64,000 nt of DNA. Origin: Aspergillus flavus (lineage: Eukaryota; Ascomycota; Eurotiomycetes; Eurotiales; Aspergillaceae). A program made the position numbers and the translations under genes. Position 1 is the first letter of the stretch; the number at the start of each line of letters is the position of its first letter. This document shows, piece by piece, positions 45,459 to 56,513 of the stretch. The notes beneath the pieces were generated by a model that was not told the DNA's origin, made no database searches, and saw only the letters and a program-made list of their open reading frames with translations. The DNA is taken from the NCBI RefSeq assembly GCF_009017415.1, contig NC_092406.1, forward strand, positions 5,642,001 through 5,706,000, written 5' to 3'.

Positions 45459-46673
45459 CTATGAGTTCTTTGTGCTAGGGTTTTTCTTTTGGCCCCACCA
45501 AGCACTCACTTCCAAACATTCGCCGTTTGCAAGGCCCCCTTTCTGGAACACATCGGCCATCATGGCTGTCCACCACCTATCCCATTCATCTCTACTCTTC
45601 CCGCTGGCCTCCATGAGGATAGGCTCCATGCCCTCGATCATCTGAATCACGGTCAAAAGAGCTGTGCGCCGGATGGACATTTGATCTGCCGTTAATTGCT
45701 TCCGCGCGCCGCCGCTAGAATCCTTGCTTTCTCGTTCCCACCGTAAGTCGCCCAGTGGTATAGCAATCCGGCGGCTATCTACCTTCTCTAAGACGTCCAC
45801 CTCGGAGTTGAAGGAAAGTCCAATCGTGGAACAAGGTAGTGCAGTGAGTTTGCGACGGTCGAATGCCTTCTCAGCCCAAGAGTTGTAGTCTTGGAGGAAT
45901 TTGTTCTGCACTCGTGTGAATGGAGTGGCAGGCGAAAATGTGTAGGTTGCGGTCGCATCCGCAATTTCCAGTTCCCTCGATGCTAATTTACGAGCGGGCG
46001 CAGGATTAGGGAGCAATGATCGGAATACCGAATCGGAATCCCATATTTCCAGGACGCCGCCCGGTTTGAGAACGCGCAGCGGCTCGCTCAAGCCGGACGC
46101 CTGCTGCGCTGGACTGGAGGGGCACATCGACGCATCCTTAATGAAGACGAAGTCGAAATAATCGTCTGGGAAAGGCAAACGAGGCTTCCGTAGATCATGG
46201 CGCTTAAATTGCCAATTGACACCCTTTTTGCGCAAGTCAGGGGCCAAGGAAACGAGGTCAATACCATGGAAAGCAACATTGCGAGCGCCACGACGGGCGA
46301 AATAGTCATGAGACAAGCTAGACCAGAGACCCGAACCACATGCAATTTCGAGGACACGCTGGGGAGGGCGATCGGCAAAGTATGGGTTGCAGAAAGGGCC
46401 TCCGAAAACGCGCAGCAGCATTAGAGAGCGCAGCGTTTGGCGATGAATTTCCGGGAGATCGCATGGTAAAGGGTACAGACTTTCGGGGTCGCGCAAGTAC
46501 GTGCGTTCGCCCTGACGGATCAGAGGATAGTTCGTGTAGTCAGTCAAGGAATTGAGCGAGGAAGTCGACGTCGCTGCTCTGGTAGGACCGGTTGAGCTTA
46601 GGATCGAATGCAGGTCGGAGCCAGAAGCTGCAGCTGGGGCGAACGCCGCCGTGCTGACTGACATCATATCCAT
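45459..46673 (-). CDS. Class I SAM-dependent methyltransferase
   Basis: A single exon of 404 residues from the ATG at 46673; Mets at 46667 and 46664 are close alternatives. After a Ser/Ala/Thr-rich N-terminus (about 45 residues) and YPLIRQGERTYLRDPESLYP comes a class I Rossmann methyltransferase: motif I VLEIACGSGLWS, the acidic loop of FHGIDLV, RHDLRKPRLPFPDDYFDFVF as motif II, and ASGLSEPLRVLKPGGVLEIW as post-II. The C-terminal half is helical and ends GECLEVSAWWGQKK. I recall similar uncharacterised methyltransferases in Aspergilli; the substrate is not evident. There is no gene partner or cluster nearby that would suggest secondary metabolism. Confidence 0.85.
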   Translation of the reverse strand: MDMMSVSTAAFAPAAASGSDLHSILSSTGPTRAATSTSSLNSLTDYTNYPLIRQGERTYLRDPESLYPLPCDLPEIHRQTLRSLMLLRVFGGPFCNPYFADRPPQRVLEIACGSGLWSSLSHDYFARRGARNVAFHGIDLVSLAPDLRKKGVNWQFKRHDLRKPRLPFPDDYFDFVFIKDASMCPSSPAQQASGLSEPLRVLKPGGVLEIWDSDSVFRSLLPNPAPARKLASRELEIADATATYTFSPATPFTRVQNKFLQDYNSWAEKAFDRRKLTALPCSTIGLSFNSEVDVLEKVDSRRIAIPLGDLRWERESKDSSGGARKQLTADQMSIRRTALLTVIQMIEGMEPILMEASGKSRDEWDRWWTAMMADVFQKGGLANGECLEVSAWWGQKKNPSTKNS

Positions 46674-47159
46674 TTCTAAAACAAAATCCCTGTTCTCATC
46701 GGTCGAGCGTTAAGGTGGATCTGCCAGGGATGGTTTGCATTCTCGTGCACAGCAGGAGTCAGTTAGTGTTCAAAGCATTGTACAATTATTGTTGGAACCG
46801 AATATAAGGGCGCTTAGAAATGAGGAAGAGGAAGTCCAAGGAGGGAAAGAAAGAAAAGAATTATGTCAGGACGCAGTCCGACGCAGAGAATGATCCATGG
46901 AAGAGAGAAAGAGAGAGATCGAGAATAGAGCGAGAGGGGGGCAAGAAAAAAAGAGCATCGTGACAGGAAACCACGGCCAAGTCCCGTCCCACGACCCCTA
47001 AAAGCGGCCTGTCCACTCCACTACGAACGGAGCCTACTTAATAGTACTACTCTATATTGGGCTACGGAAGGTCTCGGTCTCGCATTCTTCTGCCTTATGA
47101 TTTCTTCCGTGGCGGTCAACCGATGCAAACACCGGTTCTTGACTGACTGGTCTCTCTTC

Positions 47160-47180
47160 TTTTTTTTTTTTTTTTTTTTT
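47160..47180 (+). repeat. Poly-T tract (21 bp)
   Basis: Uninterrupted T run in intergenic DNA. Confidence 0.9.
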
Positions 47181-48470
47181 GTTGTCTTGATCTTGCCTCA
47201 CACCATGGATACAACTGTTACAGACGGAGAAGAGCGATACTCCGCCCACTAGTGGCGGAAATCCTGCATAATGCCTTCCTGCAAAGCCGGGCACCCACCC
47301 CGCCACCGCCGCCGTACGGATGGATCACCGGGTGTCTTGTTGTTTACGACCTAGTAGCTCATCTTTCGTTTCAGCTCTCAAGCCCCCCCTTGGTCTGTGA
47401 TCAGTCTTAAAGTTCACGGAGTACATCTGTCAGGGTCATGCGCGTGAGAGTTCAAGAATTGATGATCGGAGAATCAGTTTGAAAATCGGTCGCAGTGGAA
47501 CCATCGCACCAACCCGAAATTTTTGAACTGGACACCCAACCACCGTTGAGGTCTGGAAGCTAACGTAGGTACAGACTTTGATAGTGGCCACTAACTAATT
47601 CCAGCTACTTTGATTAGTTGTGGAGAATTCGGTAGAATAAGAGAGGGAAAGAAAAGTCAATCAAAAATAGAAAGAAGGAAGCAATAGGCGAACAATTTCC
47701 TTTTCTTTTTTCGTGCAAGTTTAAAAGGATGTTCGTACTTCTGACCTAATGATTCCACCATGCTGATGCAAAGAGGTTCTAGAATATAGAGCCCTAAAAT
47801 TCAAAAATTTGGTTAGTGTTTGCGACGCTCAAGAACGGCTAAAGTGACACGGAGGAGCAATCGATGACAACATTCCCCATACGCCGGATGCTCCTCATTG
47901 GATTTCCACCGTATGGGGAATCTCGGGTGGCGGTCCGGTCTGGGAACAAATGCGATGCACGTGCTGGCACGGGTCACGGGGTGGCCTGAGGCCCTAGGTA
48001 CTTTGGCATTGGGTATCGAGGCAAGGCTAAATCACGTTGTTGTTTCAGACAGAGAAGTACTAGGGAACTGAGGGGCAGGTTCAACTTTCAACACGGCCTT
48101 GTCCTCAATTGACTTTCTAAAAGCCGCCAAAGGAAAAACAAGAGTTCTGCAATACTTGCAACCCTCTGCCATTTCTTGGCATCAAGCTATCGTTCTTAAC
48201 TCAGCACTAGGCTCTCCTGAGTGCGGCAGGACAAGGGTGGGGAGACAGATATAGTCTACATCTGCTAAATTTGTTCTTATTTGACATCTAAGAGGGTAGA
48301 TTGTGTGTGACCAAGAAGCTCCAGCATGAGTAACTGCGGAGGAATTATTGACATCTAGAGAGATGATAATGGCTTGATTTAAGGAGGAAATTAGTGTGGT
48401 GGTTGTGTTGCAATGTGAAGCACTTGGGGATGATAGCCAGCAAGACTTGCATCCTTTTCCCGATATATAT

Positions 48471-48484
48471 AGATAGATAGATAG
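48471..48484 (+). repeat. AGAT/ATAG microsatellite
   Basis: Short tetranucleotide repeat (AGATAGATAGATAG) preceded by an ATATAT run. Confidence 0.85.
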
Positions 48485-49234
48485 GCATACTTCGATATTT
48501 GGGCCTACTTGAGATTGATCTTAGTCAATCGTTACCCCCGAGTATACAGTATTCCTTACTGTTATGTTGGTATACAGCTAAGGATACCTCCAGCGTTAGA
48601 ATACCCATATAGGTCATCAGGTGATTGTGGAACCATTTCAAACTCAACCGCATTTGCAGGTTGACTATCAGCCATCTGCTTGTGACATGAATGCAGGAAC
48701 ATGAGGCACGCTAAATATAGACTGAAATTTGGGATATCTGTCATTCAAGAAATAAAGGACAACCCAATCTCAAAACTACCACCACGATCAACAAAGGATG
48801 GACCGTTTCATTGGGCATTGGAACCAAGTCAGCGTTGAGTCTTGCTGATTTGGCTGCATATTTTGAAAGGAGAGGTCACACAATATGGTTGCAGTTGACT
48901 CCATCCTTTGTTTGGAGACGGAGACCAAAACACCATGCTTCATTATAGTCCCCACTAGTATGTGTTAGTTGGTTAAACCTACATTTGTCTTATTTGTTTT
49001 AAAATCTTGCGTGACTAGGGATGCATTGTAGTATTAACTTGAAAGGTAGAGCTGGTTGGGCAGAAAGGGTACATTTGGGGGTCGACGCAGCTGATAGCTA
49101 GCTATGAAGCCCGTTCCACCCAACTATTGGGGTTGAAGTGGATAATCGAGGTAAACACTCCCATATTCCGTAGTAGGGTCCATGGAAGCGGGGACAACAA
49201 AGGTCATTGTTCAGTGATGTATTCTGGGAATGAT

Positions 49235-49243
49235 TACGGAGTA
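49235..49243 (+). repeat. TACGGAGTA motif copy 6
   Basis: Exact copy about 0.7 kb before the ccr4 start. Confidence 0.8.
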
Positions 49244-49969
49244 GAACAACCATAGATGCCATGGAAGAGGGACTCGTAGAAGAAAGTCTGCTGGTTCGTA
49301 GGAGCTATATAGGTTAGTGGACCTTTACTGATCCCCAGGGTGAGTTTGGCTGAAAGCGACAGTCGAGAGAAGAAAACAAAATCCGGGCGTCTTGAAAGCG
49401 GTCTTGGCTGATCGGCGGCGGCGAATCACGCCCTCGGATGCCGGGCCACGTGATCTCAGCGACTCCCGCCTTGGATGCAAAGCACTTCGCAGCGTCAAAG
49501 CGATGAGGAACTCATCTCCACAAGCCTTTGGCGCCTCAGTTACATCTGTTCACCGATTTCTACGTGCCGTTCGTCAGATCTATTCAACCTCATTGTCCTT
49601 GGGGTCGCTGTTTAACTCCGCTCCAGACTTCTCGCTAGACCGCCTCCCCCACTTGTTGCTGTGACTCGCTCGTCCGACGCCGGCCCCTATCGTTCGACCG
49701 TACGTCACCTGTTAGGCTTCAAGACCTTCAGTTGCGACTGAAATTGACAGCAGACAATCTTGTAGTGAAATTGCTGCGGTCGTGATTTCCAGACACCTTG
49801 ATTCGGGGCGGTTCCGCTTCAGGACCCCATGTTGAAGAGAAGGAGAGAACGAACCCGGTCCCCGACTCCTCTCTCTCCTGCCACTGCTCTGTCTCCAGCG
49901 TCGCTGACCCTCACTTTCTCCGAAACTCCCCCTCAAGCAAATAACTCACGGTCTCATCTGCCACGGTAA

Positions 49970-52275
49970 ATGGCAGATGGTACCTACAGGTTCCAGCAGC
50001 CTGGGGCCGGGCAGTTCTTCTTTCAAACGCAACAACAACAACCTTCTCATCAACGACACCTTGTCCGGAACGGGACGAATTCTCCGACTGCAAGACTGAA
50101 ATTTAGTCACGACACACCATCACCTTCACGATCTCCTCCCCTTGGCCAAGCAGCTGCGCTCAATCCATTCACTATGTACAGTCAGACACACCAAGGGCAG
50201 CATGTCCTGATGAATGGCGGCCAGGCTCACCAACGCTTCGGCATGCAGATGCCGAAGTTTCAATCCCAGAGTCACCATCCTCACCCTGCACAGCAAGCTC
50301 ATCATCATACACACCACAACCAAGCCTCCCACAATATTAACCACCAGCACAACTTCTCCAGTGGGGCGTTGGCTGCCGCTACTCCTCACTTTACCCCGAG
50401 CCACATGCAGAATGGGGCTCATGCTAACGTTGACGAAGATATCGATGAATCTATGAATGAACATTGGCAACAACAGCTTCAGCTGGCCGCTGAATCGCGG
50501 CAGGCGAGTTCCCCGCATTACTATGCCCGGGCCGTCGCTCAACAGACAAAGGGCATCCAAATCGCTCCCAGTCAGCCTGAACCCCAGGAGAACGGAGGTG
50601 ATGTGAAGAATGGGCTGACGAAAGTAAAAGCATCCCCGAGGCAGGGCTGGTATGCCCTCGATTTCGGCGGACAAGGCCTCCGGGCACTCTCCACGTCTTT
50701 GTTCAGTTACGATTTCCTGAAAGAGCTGTACCTAAACCACAACAAACTCAAGGCGCTGCCTCAGACAATTGGCCAGCTGCGGAAACTGGAGCATCTGGAC
50801 CTCTCGGGCAATGACCTCACCGAGCTTCCCGAGGAGATTGGCATGCTTACGAGCCTGAAGAAGCTTTACTTGTTCGATAACAATATCCGTACGCTCCCTT
50901 ACGAAATGGGATACCTCTACCGGTTGGACACTTTGGGAATTGAAGGCAACCCATTGAACGATATTTTGAAGTCTCAAATTATGAAGGAGGGTACCAGAGC
51001 TCTGATTAAGTATCTGAGGGAAGAAATGCCAGGTTAGTGAACCCAACTAACTATCCTAATGGAGGCCTTTTGATTTATGCTAATAAATGTACCTTAGAAA
51101 ACCCCCCTCCTCCGGACAGAGATTGGGTTATTCTTGACGAGACTGCGGGCACCTCCACTGAAAAGATCACCGTCCTTTCCTATAACGCACTGTGCGATTC
51201 ATCTGCAACACAGTCCCACTTCGGATATACTCCTTCTCGTGCCCTGTCATGGGAATTCAGAAGAGATGTCATCCTTAGCGAGCTAAGGTCTCATGACTCG
51301 GATATCGTTTGTCTTCAAGAAGTAGATCAAGGTAGTTACAACGGTTATTTCAGAGAACAATTGGCCTACAACGGCTACAAGGGTGTATATTGGCCTCGAG
51401 GAAGAGCCATGGGTATGCAGGAGGAAGAAGCCAAGTCTGTTGATGGCTGTGCTACCTTCTTCAAGGGGACCAAGTTCATTCTTCTTGACAAGCAGATGAT
51501 CAACTTTGGCCAAACAGCGGTACGGAGACCTGATGCCAAGGGCCAAGATGACATATACAACAGATTATGGCAAAAGGATCACATTGCAGTTGTTGTATTC
51601 CTTGAAAACAGGCTAACGGGCTCGCGGTTCATCGTTGTGAACGCCCATCTCTATTGGGACCCTGCCTTCAAGGATGTCAAGTTGATCCAGACAGCTATTT
51701 TGATGGAAGAGATCACGAAGCTCTCCGAGACGTACGCGAAATGGCCTGCGTGCACCGACAAAACGGCGTTCCGCTTTTCAGAAGCGGAAGGTGGTGAAGC
51801 ACAAACTCCACCGGAACCTGCTCCATCCATGGAGTATAGCAGTGGCGATCAAATTCCTCTTTTCATGTGTGGAGATTTCAACTCATCGCCTGGGTCAGCG
51901 GCGTACAATCTGATTGCGAACGGACGGCTAACGGAAGAGCATCCGGATCTCGAGAAGCGACTTTATGGAAACTTGAGCCGGGTTGGTATGACCCACCCGT
52001 TCAAGCTGAAATCCGCATACAACTCGATCGGCGAGTTGAGTTTCACGAACTATACACCTGATTTTAAGGATATTCTGGACTATATCTGGTTTACATCGAA
52101 TACGCTTCATGTTTCGGCGTTACTCGGCGAGGTGGACAAGGACTATCTGCAGAAAGTTCCCGGGTTCCCTAACTTTCATTTTCCTAGTGATCATATCGCA
52201 TTATTTGCGGAGTTTGTTGTTAAAGGGAAAAAGGGAAAGGTTGTGGAGGCGGATTTTGGACCGCAACGGAATTGA
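49970..52275 (+). CDS. ccr4: CCR4 deadenylase (Ccr4-Not catalytic subunit)
   Basis: Two exons, 49970-51032 and 51098-52275, with a 65-bp intron, encode 746 residues. The N-terminal 200 residues are Gln/His-rich and disordered. A leucine-rich repeat block follows (LRALSTSLFSYDFLKELYL, LPQTIGQLRKLEHLDLSGND, LPEEIGMLTSLKKLYLFDN), the region that binds Caf1. Then comes the endonuclease/exonuclease/phosphatase domain: TVLSYNALCD, IVCLQEVD with its metal-binding Glu, VDGCATFFK, VVNAHLYWDP, LFMCGDFNSSPGS, TPDFKDILDYIWFTSN and the terminal PSDHIALFAEF with catalytic Asp-His. CCR4 shortens mRNA poly(A) tails. The intron splits a Glu codon (MPG|E-join, MPENPPPPDRDW) precisely between the LRR and nuclease domains. 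Confidence 0.96.
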
Positions 52276-52988
52276 GGGATGGTGCATGCTGAATCTTACG
52301 AGACTGGTGTTTGCGTAGCCGGTTTATCTTGTTATCTCGGAATCTTTGGGGGTTTTCGCGTGTCTGTGGTGTTCGTCTACTGCTTTTGCTTTTCTCATTT
52401 CCTCTTTTAACATTCTTCTGAGTCTTATTTGTTCTCATTGCTGTCGCCAGAGTGCGTTCGTGCAATTGAACCTGCGTATCATTTTCTTGGAAAGTAGCTT
52501 TCAACGGCGCGGCAGTTTCATATCTTTCTCATTACATGTGCTAGGATCTTACTCTTTCCCTCATGTTGAATTTCTACTCACATCTGTGGCTTTTTCTTCC
52601 ATACTTGGTGTTGAGGGGCTGAAGGTCACCTGGCTTGGAGTAGTTGGGTCATGAAGACGTTTCTCTGCTTTGCTATGATTTTTTCTTAGGCGAATGGGGG
52701 TCTTATCTTTGGTCGCTTGTTTTCATATAGCCCTGAGGTCTTACACAGCGTGTCCAGGTGAGTAGAGGATGGCTATAAGTGTACTATGGATGCTCGATGT
52801 CGAGGTAAATTTTCTTGATATATTAAACCGTGGCTCATTTTATACTCGGACTATCGCTAGCAGTCAAGCACAGAGAGAAGAGTTCTTGTTAAAAGGTAGT
52901 AGATGTATCTATCGATCTATACATGAGTCTTTGATATAGTACAGTAGTGGTTGGTGTTACAGATGGGGGTATCCAAACTAAAAGCGAT
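52276..52988. other. Convergent intergenic region, ccr4 and TRM61-like gene
   Basis: 713 bp between stop codons; T-rich 3' UTR-like sequence after ccr4. Nothing else seen. Confidence 0.4.
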
Positions 52989-54525
52989 TCACTGTTTCTG
53001 GGAATCCTCTATGCGTCTCCATATTCCAACAAACCCTCCGCCCACTATACGTGATCCGACCTTCGGCCGGCAAACAAGCACACTATCTTCTTCCTTGGGC
53101 GCTTCCTCAGGGACAGAGACGCTCTCCACGGAACCTTCGTCAAGAGTCTCCCGATCCTGCTGAACAGCTCCTTCGCTCGGTTCAGAGGACTCATTCCACG
53201 ACGAGGGATCCGCACGAGACTTCTTCACCGCAAAGCGGACGTCCCATTGACGTCCGCTACTGATGCCGGGACCGAGCTCAACGACCTTCTCCAGGATGAA
53301 TGGCAACTTCTGCCGACGGATCAGATTCACGCAATCACCGATCTGGGTGATACTGGGCATGAAGACAGCGAGCACGCCGTTCTCTTTCAGGATCGGGGCC
53401 ACGTGGGGAATGCGCTGGTGTGAGGCTGGCATATCCAGGATCGCATATGAGAGGAACGGGTCCGCCGTTTTCTGTGTTAGGGGTAGAAGGCTAGTTGGCG
53501 TGCGGAGTCGTTTCTGCTCTGCTATCCATTTCTCGACGTGGCCTACGTAGAAATCGACGTTGCCTGCGTAGAGACCCCGTCGGAAGCCGCGGACGGTTTT
53601 CTCGGCGTGGGCGGAGAACTTTGGAGACACGTCCACGGTGTGGATTATGGCTCTGCGTTGAGTGCGCCAGGCGTCCCATTGTTGTTGGGCTGGGTCAATC
53701 GGTGTCTCGTTAGTGGGTGCGCTTTCTTTGTTCTTTTCTTCTGGTTCCTCGTCCGGTCGTATGGGTCGGCCTTGGAGGTATTGGATCTGGGATTGAGCTG
53801 GTAGCGGCGGGGGTGTTGAGTTTGCGGCTTGGATTGCGCGCGCCAGGTGCAGTGTTAGGGAACCATGGCCGGTGCCGGACTCGAGGATTTCGAGAGGCTG
53901 TTGAGTGCGTTCTTCTCCTTCTGCTGGAGGTGCTACATGGATATCAAGTAGGGAGACGATGAGATTGGCGTCCGCGGCGTAGATCTACCGGCACAGTATT
54001 AATCATCTGGGTAGCGGTGGAGTTGTCAATGGCGAAGAATCGCATTCATACCGGTGTTACCAAGCGAGGCGTCAGGGCGACATATTCGTCCAGTGTAGGA
54101 AGTGTGAGTCGATATTCGGGGCCTGTACTCGGGTGGGAAGCGATGTTAGGCAAGGTTCGACTTTTCCTTTCATGTCCCTTTGGGCAATTGAGATTATGCT
54201 GACCTTTCTGTGCCTGAATTCGCTCGCGCACTCGCCGACCGATGATGTTGTTGTGCTCTAGGTACCCACGCCGGAGGTCTGTTTTCTGACCCTGTCGCAG
54301 GGGTTTCGTTAACGATGGGGTTTTGCCATGGACAATGGCTCGGTCTCCCTCTAATCATTCAAATTTGGTTATTAATGATGAACGTAACAATGCGACGGAA
54401 CCGGGGAGAAGAAGCATACCTCGAAAGAAGGAGAAGTCTGTATCGATAGACCTACGGAACGCAGTGACTGGCTTGGGCGAAGTCAGTCCCAAGGCTCGCC
54501 GCAGCGACTGAAGCATACGAGCCAT
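52989..54525 (-). CDS. TRM61-like tRNA (m1A58) methyltransferase, probably mitochondrial
   Basis: Four exons (minus), 54525-54420, 54350-54204, 54122-54052 and 53984-52989, encode 439 residues. The first, MARMLQSLRRALGLTSPKPV and on, is a basic presequence. The conserved TRM61-type start follows: FFREGDRAIVHGK, then GPEYRLTLPTLDEYVALTPR and TPIYAADANLIVSLLDI. SAM motif I is LEILESGTGHGSLTLHLARA. AIIHTVDVSPKFSAHAEKTV then gives the acidic ribose-binding end, and LSYAILDMPASHQRIPHVAP the motif IV with D-x-P, where Asp binds the substrate. The C-terminal extension is Glu/Ser-rich. The family methylates N1 of A58 in tRNA. Targeting to mitochondria is inferred from the leader. Introns of 69, 81 and 67 bp are GT-AG. 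Confidence 0.87.
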
Positions 54526-54635
54526 TCAATCTCAATTGAATTCAATGGCTGTATGACGTGGGAAGATCTTATCGACTTGGATCTGATGTTTCTCGGAATT
54601 AGTCTTCGGTTCGGCTAAAAGTGAAGGGACCTTCC

Positions 54636-54636
<1 letters not shown>

Positions 54637-54664
<28 letters not shown>
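54637..54664 (+). repeat. Poly-A tract (28 bp)
   Basis: Uninterrupted A run between divergent genes. It might be a nucleosome-excluding promoter element, or the tail scar of a reverse-transcribed copy; no recognisable sequence precedes it. Confidence 0.9.
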
Positions 54665-54666
<2 letters not shown>

Positions 54667-54738
54667 CGGGACCCATACTGAGATAGTGTGATATCAGATT
54701 TAATATTAGTACATCAACGGGTAAATTTCTCTCATTTT

Positions 54739-54747
54739 TACTCCGTA
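54739..54747 (-). repeat. TACGGAGTA motif copy 7
   Basis: TACTCCGTA on the plus strand, followed within a few bases by a second degenerate TACTCCGCA. Confidence 0.8.
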
Positions 54748-55097
54748 AGTACTCCGCATAATTCCCAGAAATTGGTTTAGTGCGGTTTGCTCCGTACTAA
54801 ATAATAGTCAACCGCCGCTCAGGCACCACATTGGTTCAATCAGGCAACTTTAAACACTATTGAATGATGGATGGCTGAACTACTAAACAGATCGAGTATA
54901 GCCACTTCGCGGGGTTCTTTCTCCTCTTCACCGGTGGGATGTCAATGAATGCCGCTTCCTTTTAGCTTTACTCCCATTTCTGACTTTTTTGGTTTTTAGA
55001 ATTTTTTTTATATCCACCTACTCACTTGTTCTCTGTTTTCACCGTCATTTCTCTTAAACAGCTTTGCTCCGTCTAATCACTCCCATACAACGACACC

Positions 55098-56072
55098 ATG
55101 AGCGCTTCCAATCTCCCTTATATGAAGACTAACCCCAAGATCATCTTCTTCACGGACTTTGACGGAACCATTACACTTCAAGATAGCAATGACTTCTTGG
55201 TACTCGCCTTCCTAGAACTAGTTACAGGACTCCTGACTAATTGACCTTGGCCTAGACTGACAACCTCGGTTATGGACAAGAAAAACGTCGTCAAGGGAAC
55301 CTTGACGTCTTGGAGAACAAAGTTAGCTTTCGGTAAGTATCACAGTATAGGTAATCTCCTCGAGACACAGTCTATTAACCCTATCTGCTGTTAGTGATGC
55401 CTTCCGCGACATGCTAGACAGCGTCAAGGTTCCCTTCAATGAGTGCATCGAGCAGCTTAAGAAGAACATGCAGCTCGATCCATACTTTGTCGAATTCTAC
55501 CACTGGTCCAAGGAAAACAACGTGCCAATTGTAGTATTGTCATCCGGTATGACCCCGGTCATTAGCGCCCTGTTCGAAACTCTGCTAGGACATAAGCCCG
55601 ATGACCACCTTGTTATTGTCGCCAACGATGTGGAAAGCCGCGATGGCAAGGATATCAACACCGAGGGCGGCTGGCAGATTAAGTATCACGATGATAGCCA
55701 TTTTGGTCACGACAAATCGCTGGAGATTAAGCCCTATGCCGCTCTGCCGGACAACGTACGCCCAACCCTATTGTATGCGGGAGACGGCGTCTCGGACTTG
55801 TCGGCTGCTTCGGAGACCGATCTTTTGTTTGCTAAGAAAGGAAGGGGTGCGTGTTTTTCCTGGGGTTTTCTCTATTGCTTTTTCCCTCCTCTCCAGTGAG
55901 CTGACTATTTCTAGATCTGGTGACCTACTGCGAGCGTCAAGGAACACCCTTCACCATCTTTGAGAGCTGGTCCTCAATCCTCGCCACAACTAAAGACATC
56001 CTGAGCGGCAAGGTCACGATCAAGAAGGTGGCCCAGGAAGGACTCGAAACCATCCAGAAGGAGGGAAACTAA
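55098..56072 (+). CDS. HAD-superfamily phosphatase (subfamily IB, MtnX/phosphoserine phosphatase-like)
   Basis: Four exons, 55098-55199, 55256-55332, 55395-55846 and 55915-56072, encode 262 residues. HAD motif I is FFTDFDGTIT with catalytic Asp20 and Asp22. Motif II is VVLSSGMTPV, the conserved lysine lies in KKGR/KPY-type segments, and motifs III/IV are LLYAGDGVSDLSAA with paired Asp. A helical cap domain (AFRDMLDSVKVPFNECIEQL, then KKNMQLDPYFVEFYHW) sits between motifs I and II, as in subfamily I. This group includes MtnX of bacterial methionine salvage and phosphoserine phosphatases. A tie to methionine salvage (mde1 is 31 kb away) is only suggestive, since fungi normally use UTR4 for that step. 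Introns of 56, 62 and 68 bp are GT-AG. The protein looks cytosolic. Confidence 0.88.
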
Positions 56073-56513
56073 AGTTAGACATCTGCCAGTGCTAACGGCG
56101 AGGCCGGTGGGTTTATAAATAAAAGATAGAGAGAGAGAGCCCAATAGATCCTAAATAGTAAACACATGATACATAGTGAGCACCCTGATTCATAGTAATT
56201 TCCTGATACTAATAGACTTCTGGCCACTGATGACAGGCCCATGGACCCACAAGGCTCGATCGGCCCAGTCACGGTGGGCGTGACCGCCTTCTAGACTTGG
56301 CGGGATTTGCGGCGACCTTCAAAATACGGGGGAATTTCGGGTCCAGCTGAATTGCTTTATCCTCCATTTCACGGCCCCTTGAGATGACCTAGTGTTAGGT
56401 CTTCTCTGTGGCGAGCCCCAACTCTTCTTTTGCGGCTTGCTGTACTTCATCATGCTTCAGCGCTCGGCAGTTTTTCATCGATTTGGAACTTGCCAGGGGT
56501 TTTCACTACCAAC
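56073..56513. other. Intergenic region between HAD phosphatase and Dcr2-like gene
   Basis: 441 bp between two plus-strand genes. Nothing recognised. Confidence 0.4.

Larger units (their letters stand above)
46674..49969. other. 3.3-kb divergent gene-poor region, methyltransferase and ccr4
   Basis: No gene recognised on either strand. Visible simple sequence: a 21-bp poly-T at 47160-47180 and a short ATAG microsatellite at 48471-48484. Motif copy 6 lies at 49235 and an 8-of-9 match near 47415. The CCR4 side (about 49630-49969) is a CT-rich leader. Open frames such as 49392-49664 begin without ATG and look like chance. Confidence 0.4.
54526..55097. other. Divergent promoter region, TRM61-like and HAD genes
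   Basis: 572 bp with a 28-bp poly-A tract, motif copy 7 at 54739 and a partial copy near 54790. No gene recognised. Confidence 0.4.

Noticed and set aside
45459..46673. The methyltransferase as part of a secondary-metabolite cluster
   Set aside because: No polyketide, peptide or terpene synthase, transporter or cluster regulator lies nearby.
55256..55332. Suspected frameshift in exon 2 of the HAD phosphatase gene
   Set aside because: Re-reading the bases at 55319-55332 gives AAA GTT AGC TTT CG before GTAAGT, in frame; the apparent extra A was my reading error.
23566..56072. mde1 and the HAD phosphatase as a methionine-salvage gene pair
   Set aside because: They are 31 kb apart with unrelated genes between, and fungi normally use UTR4 for the phosphatase step.
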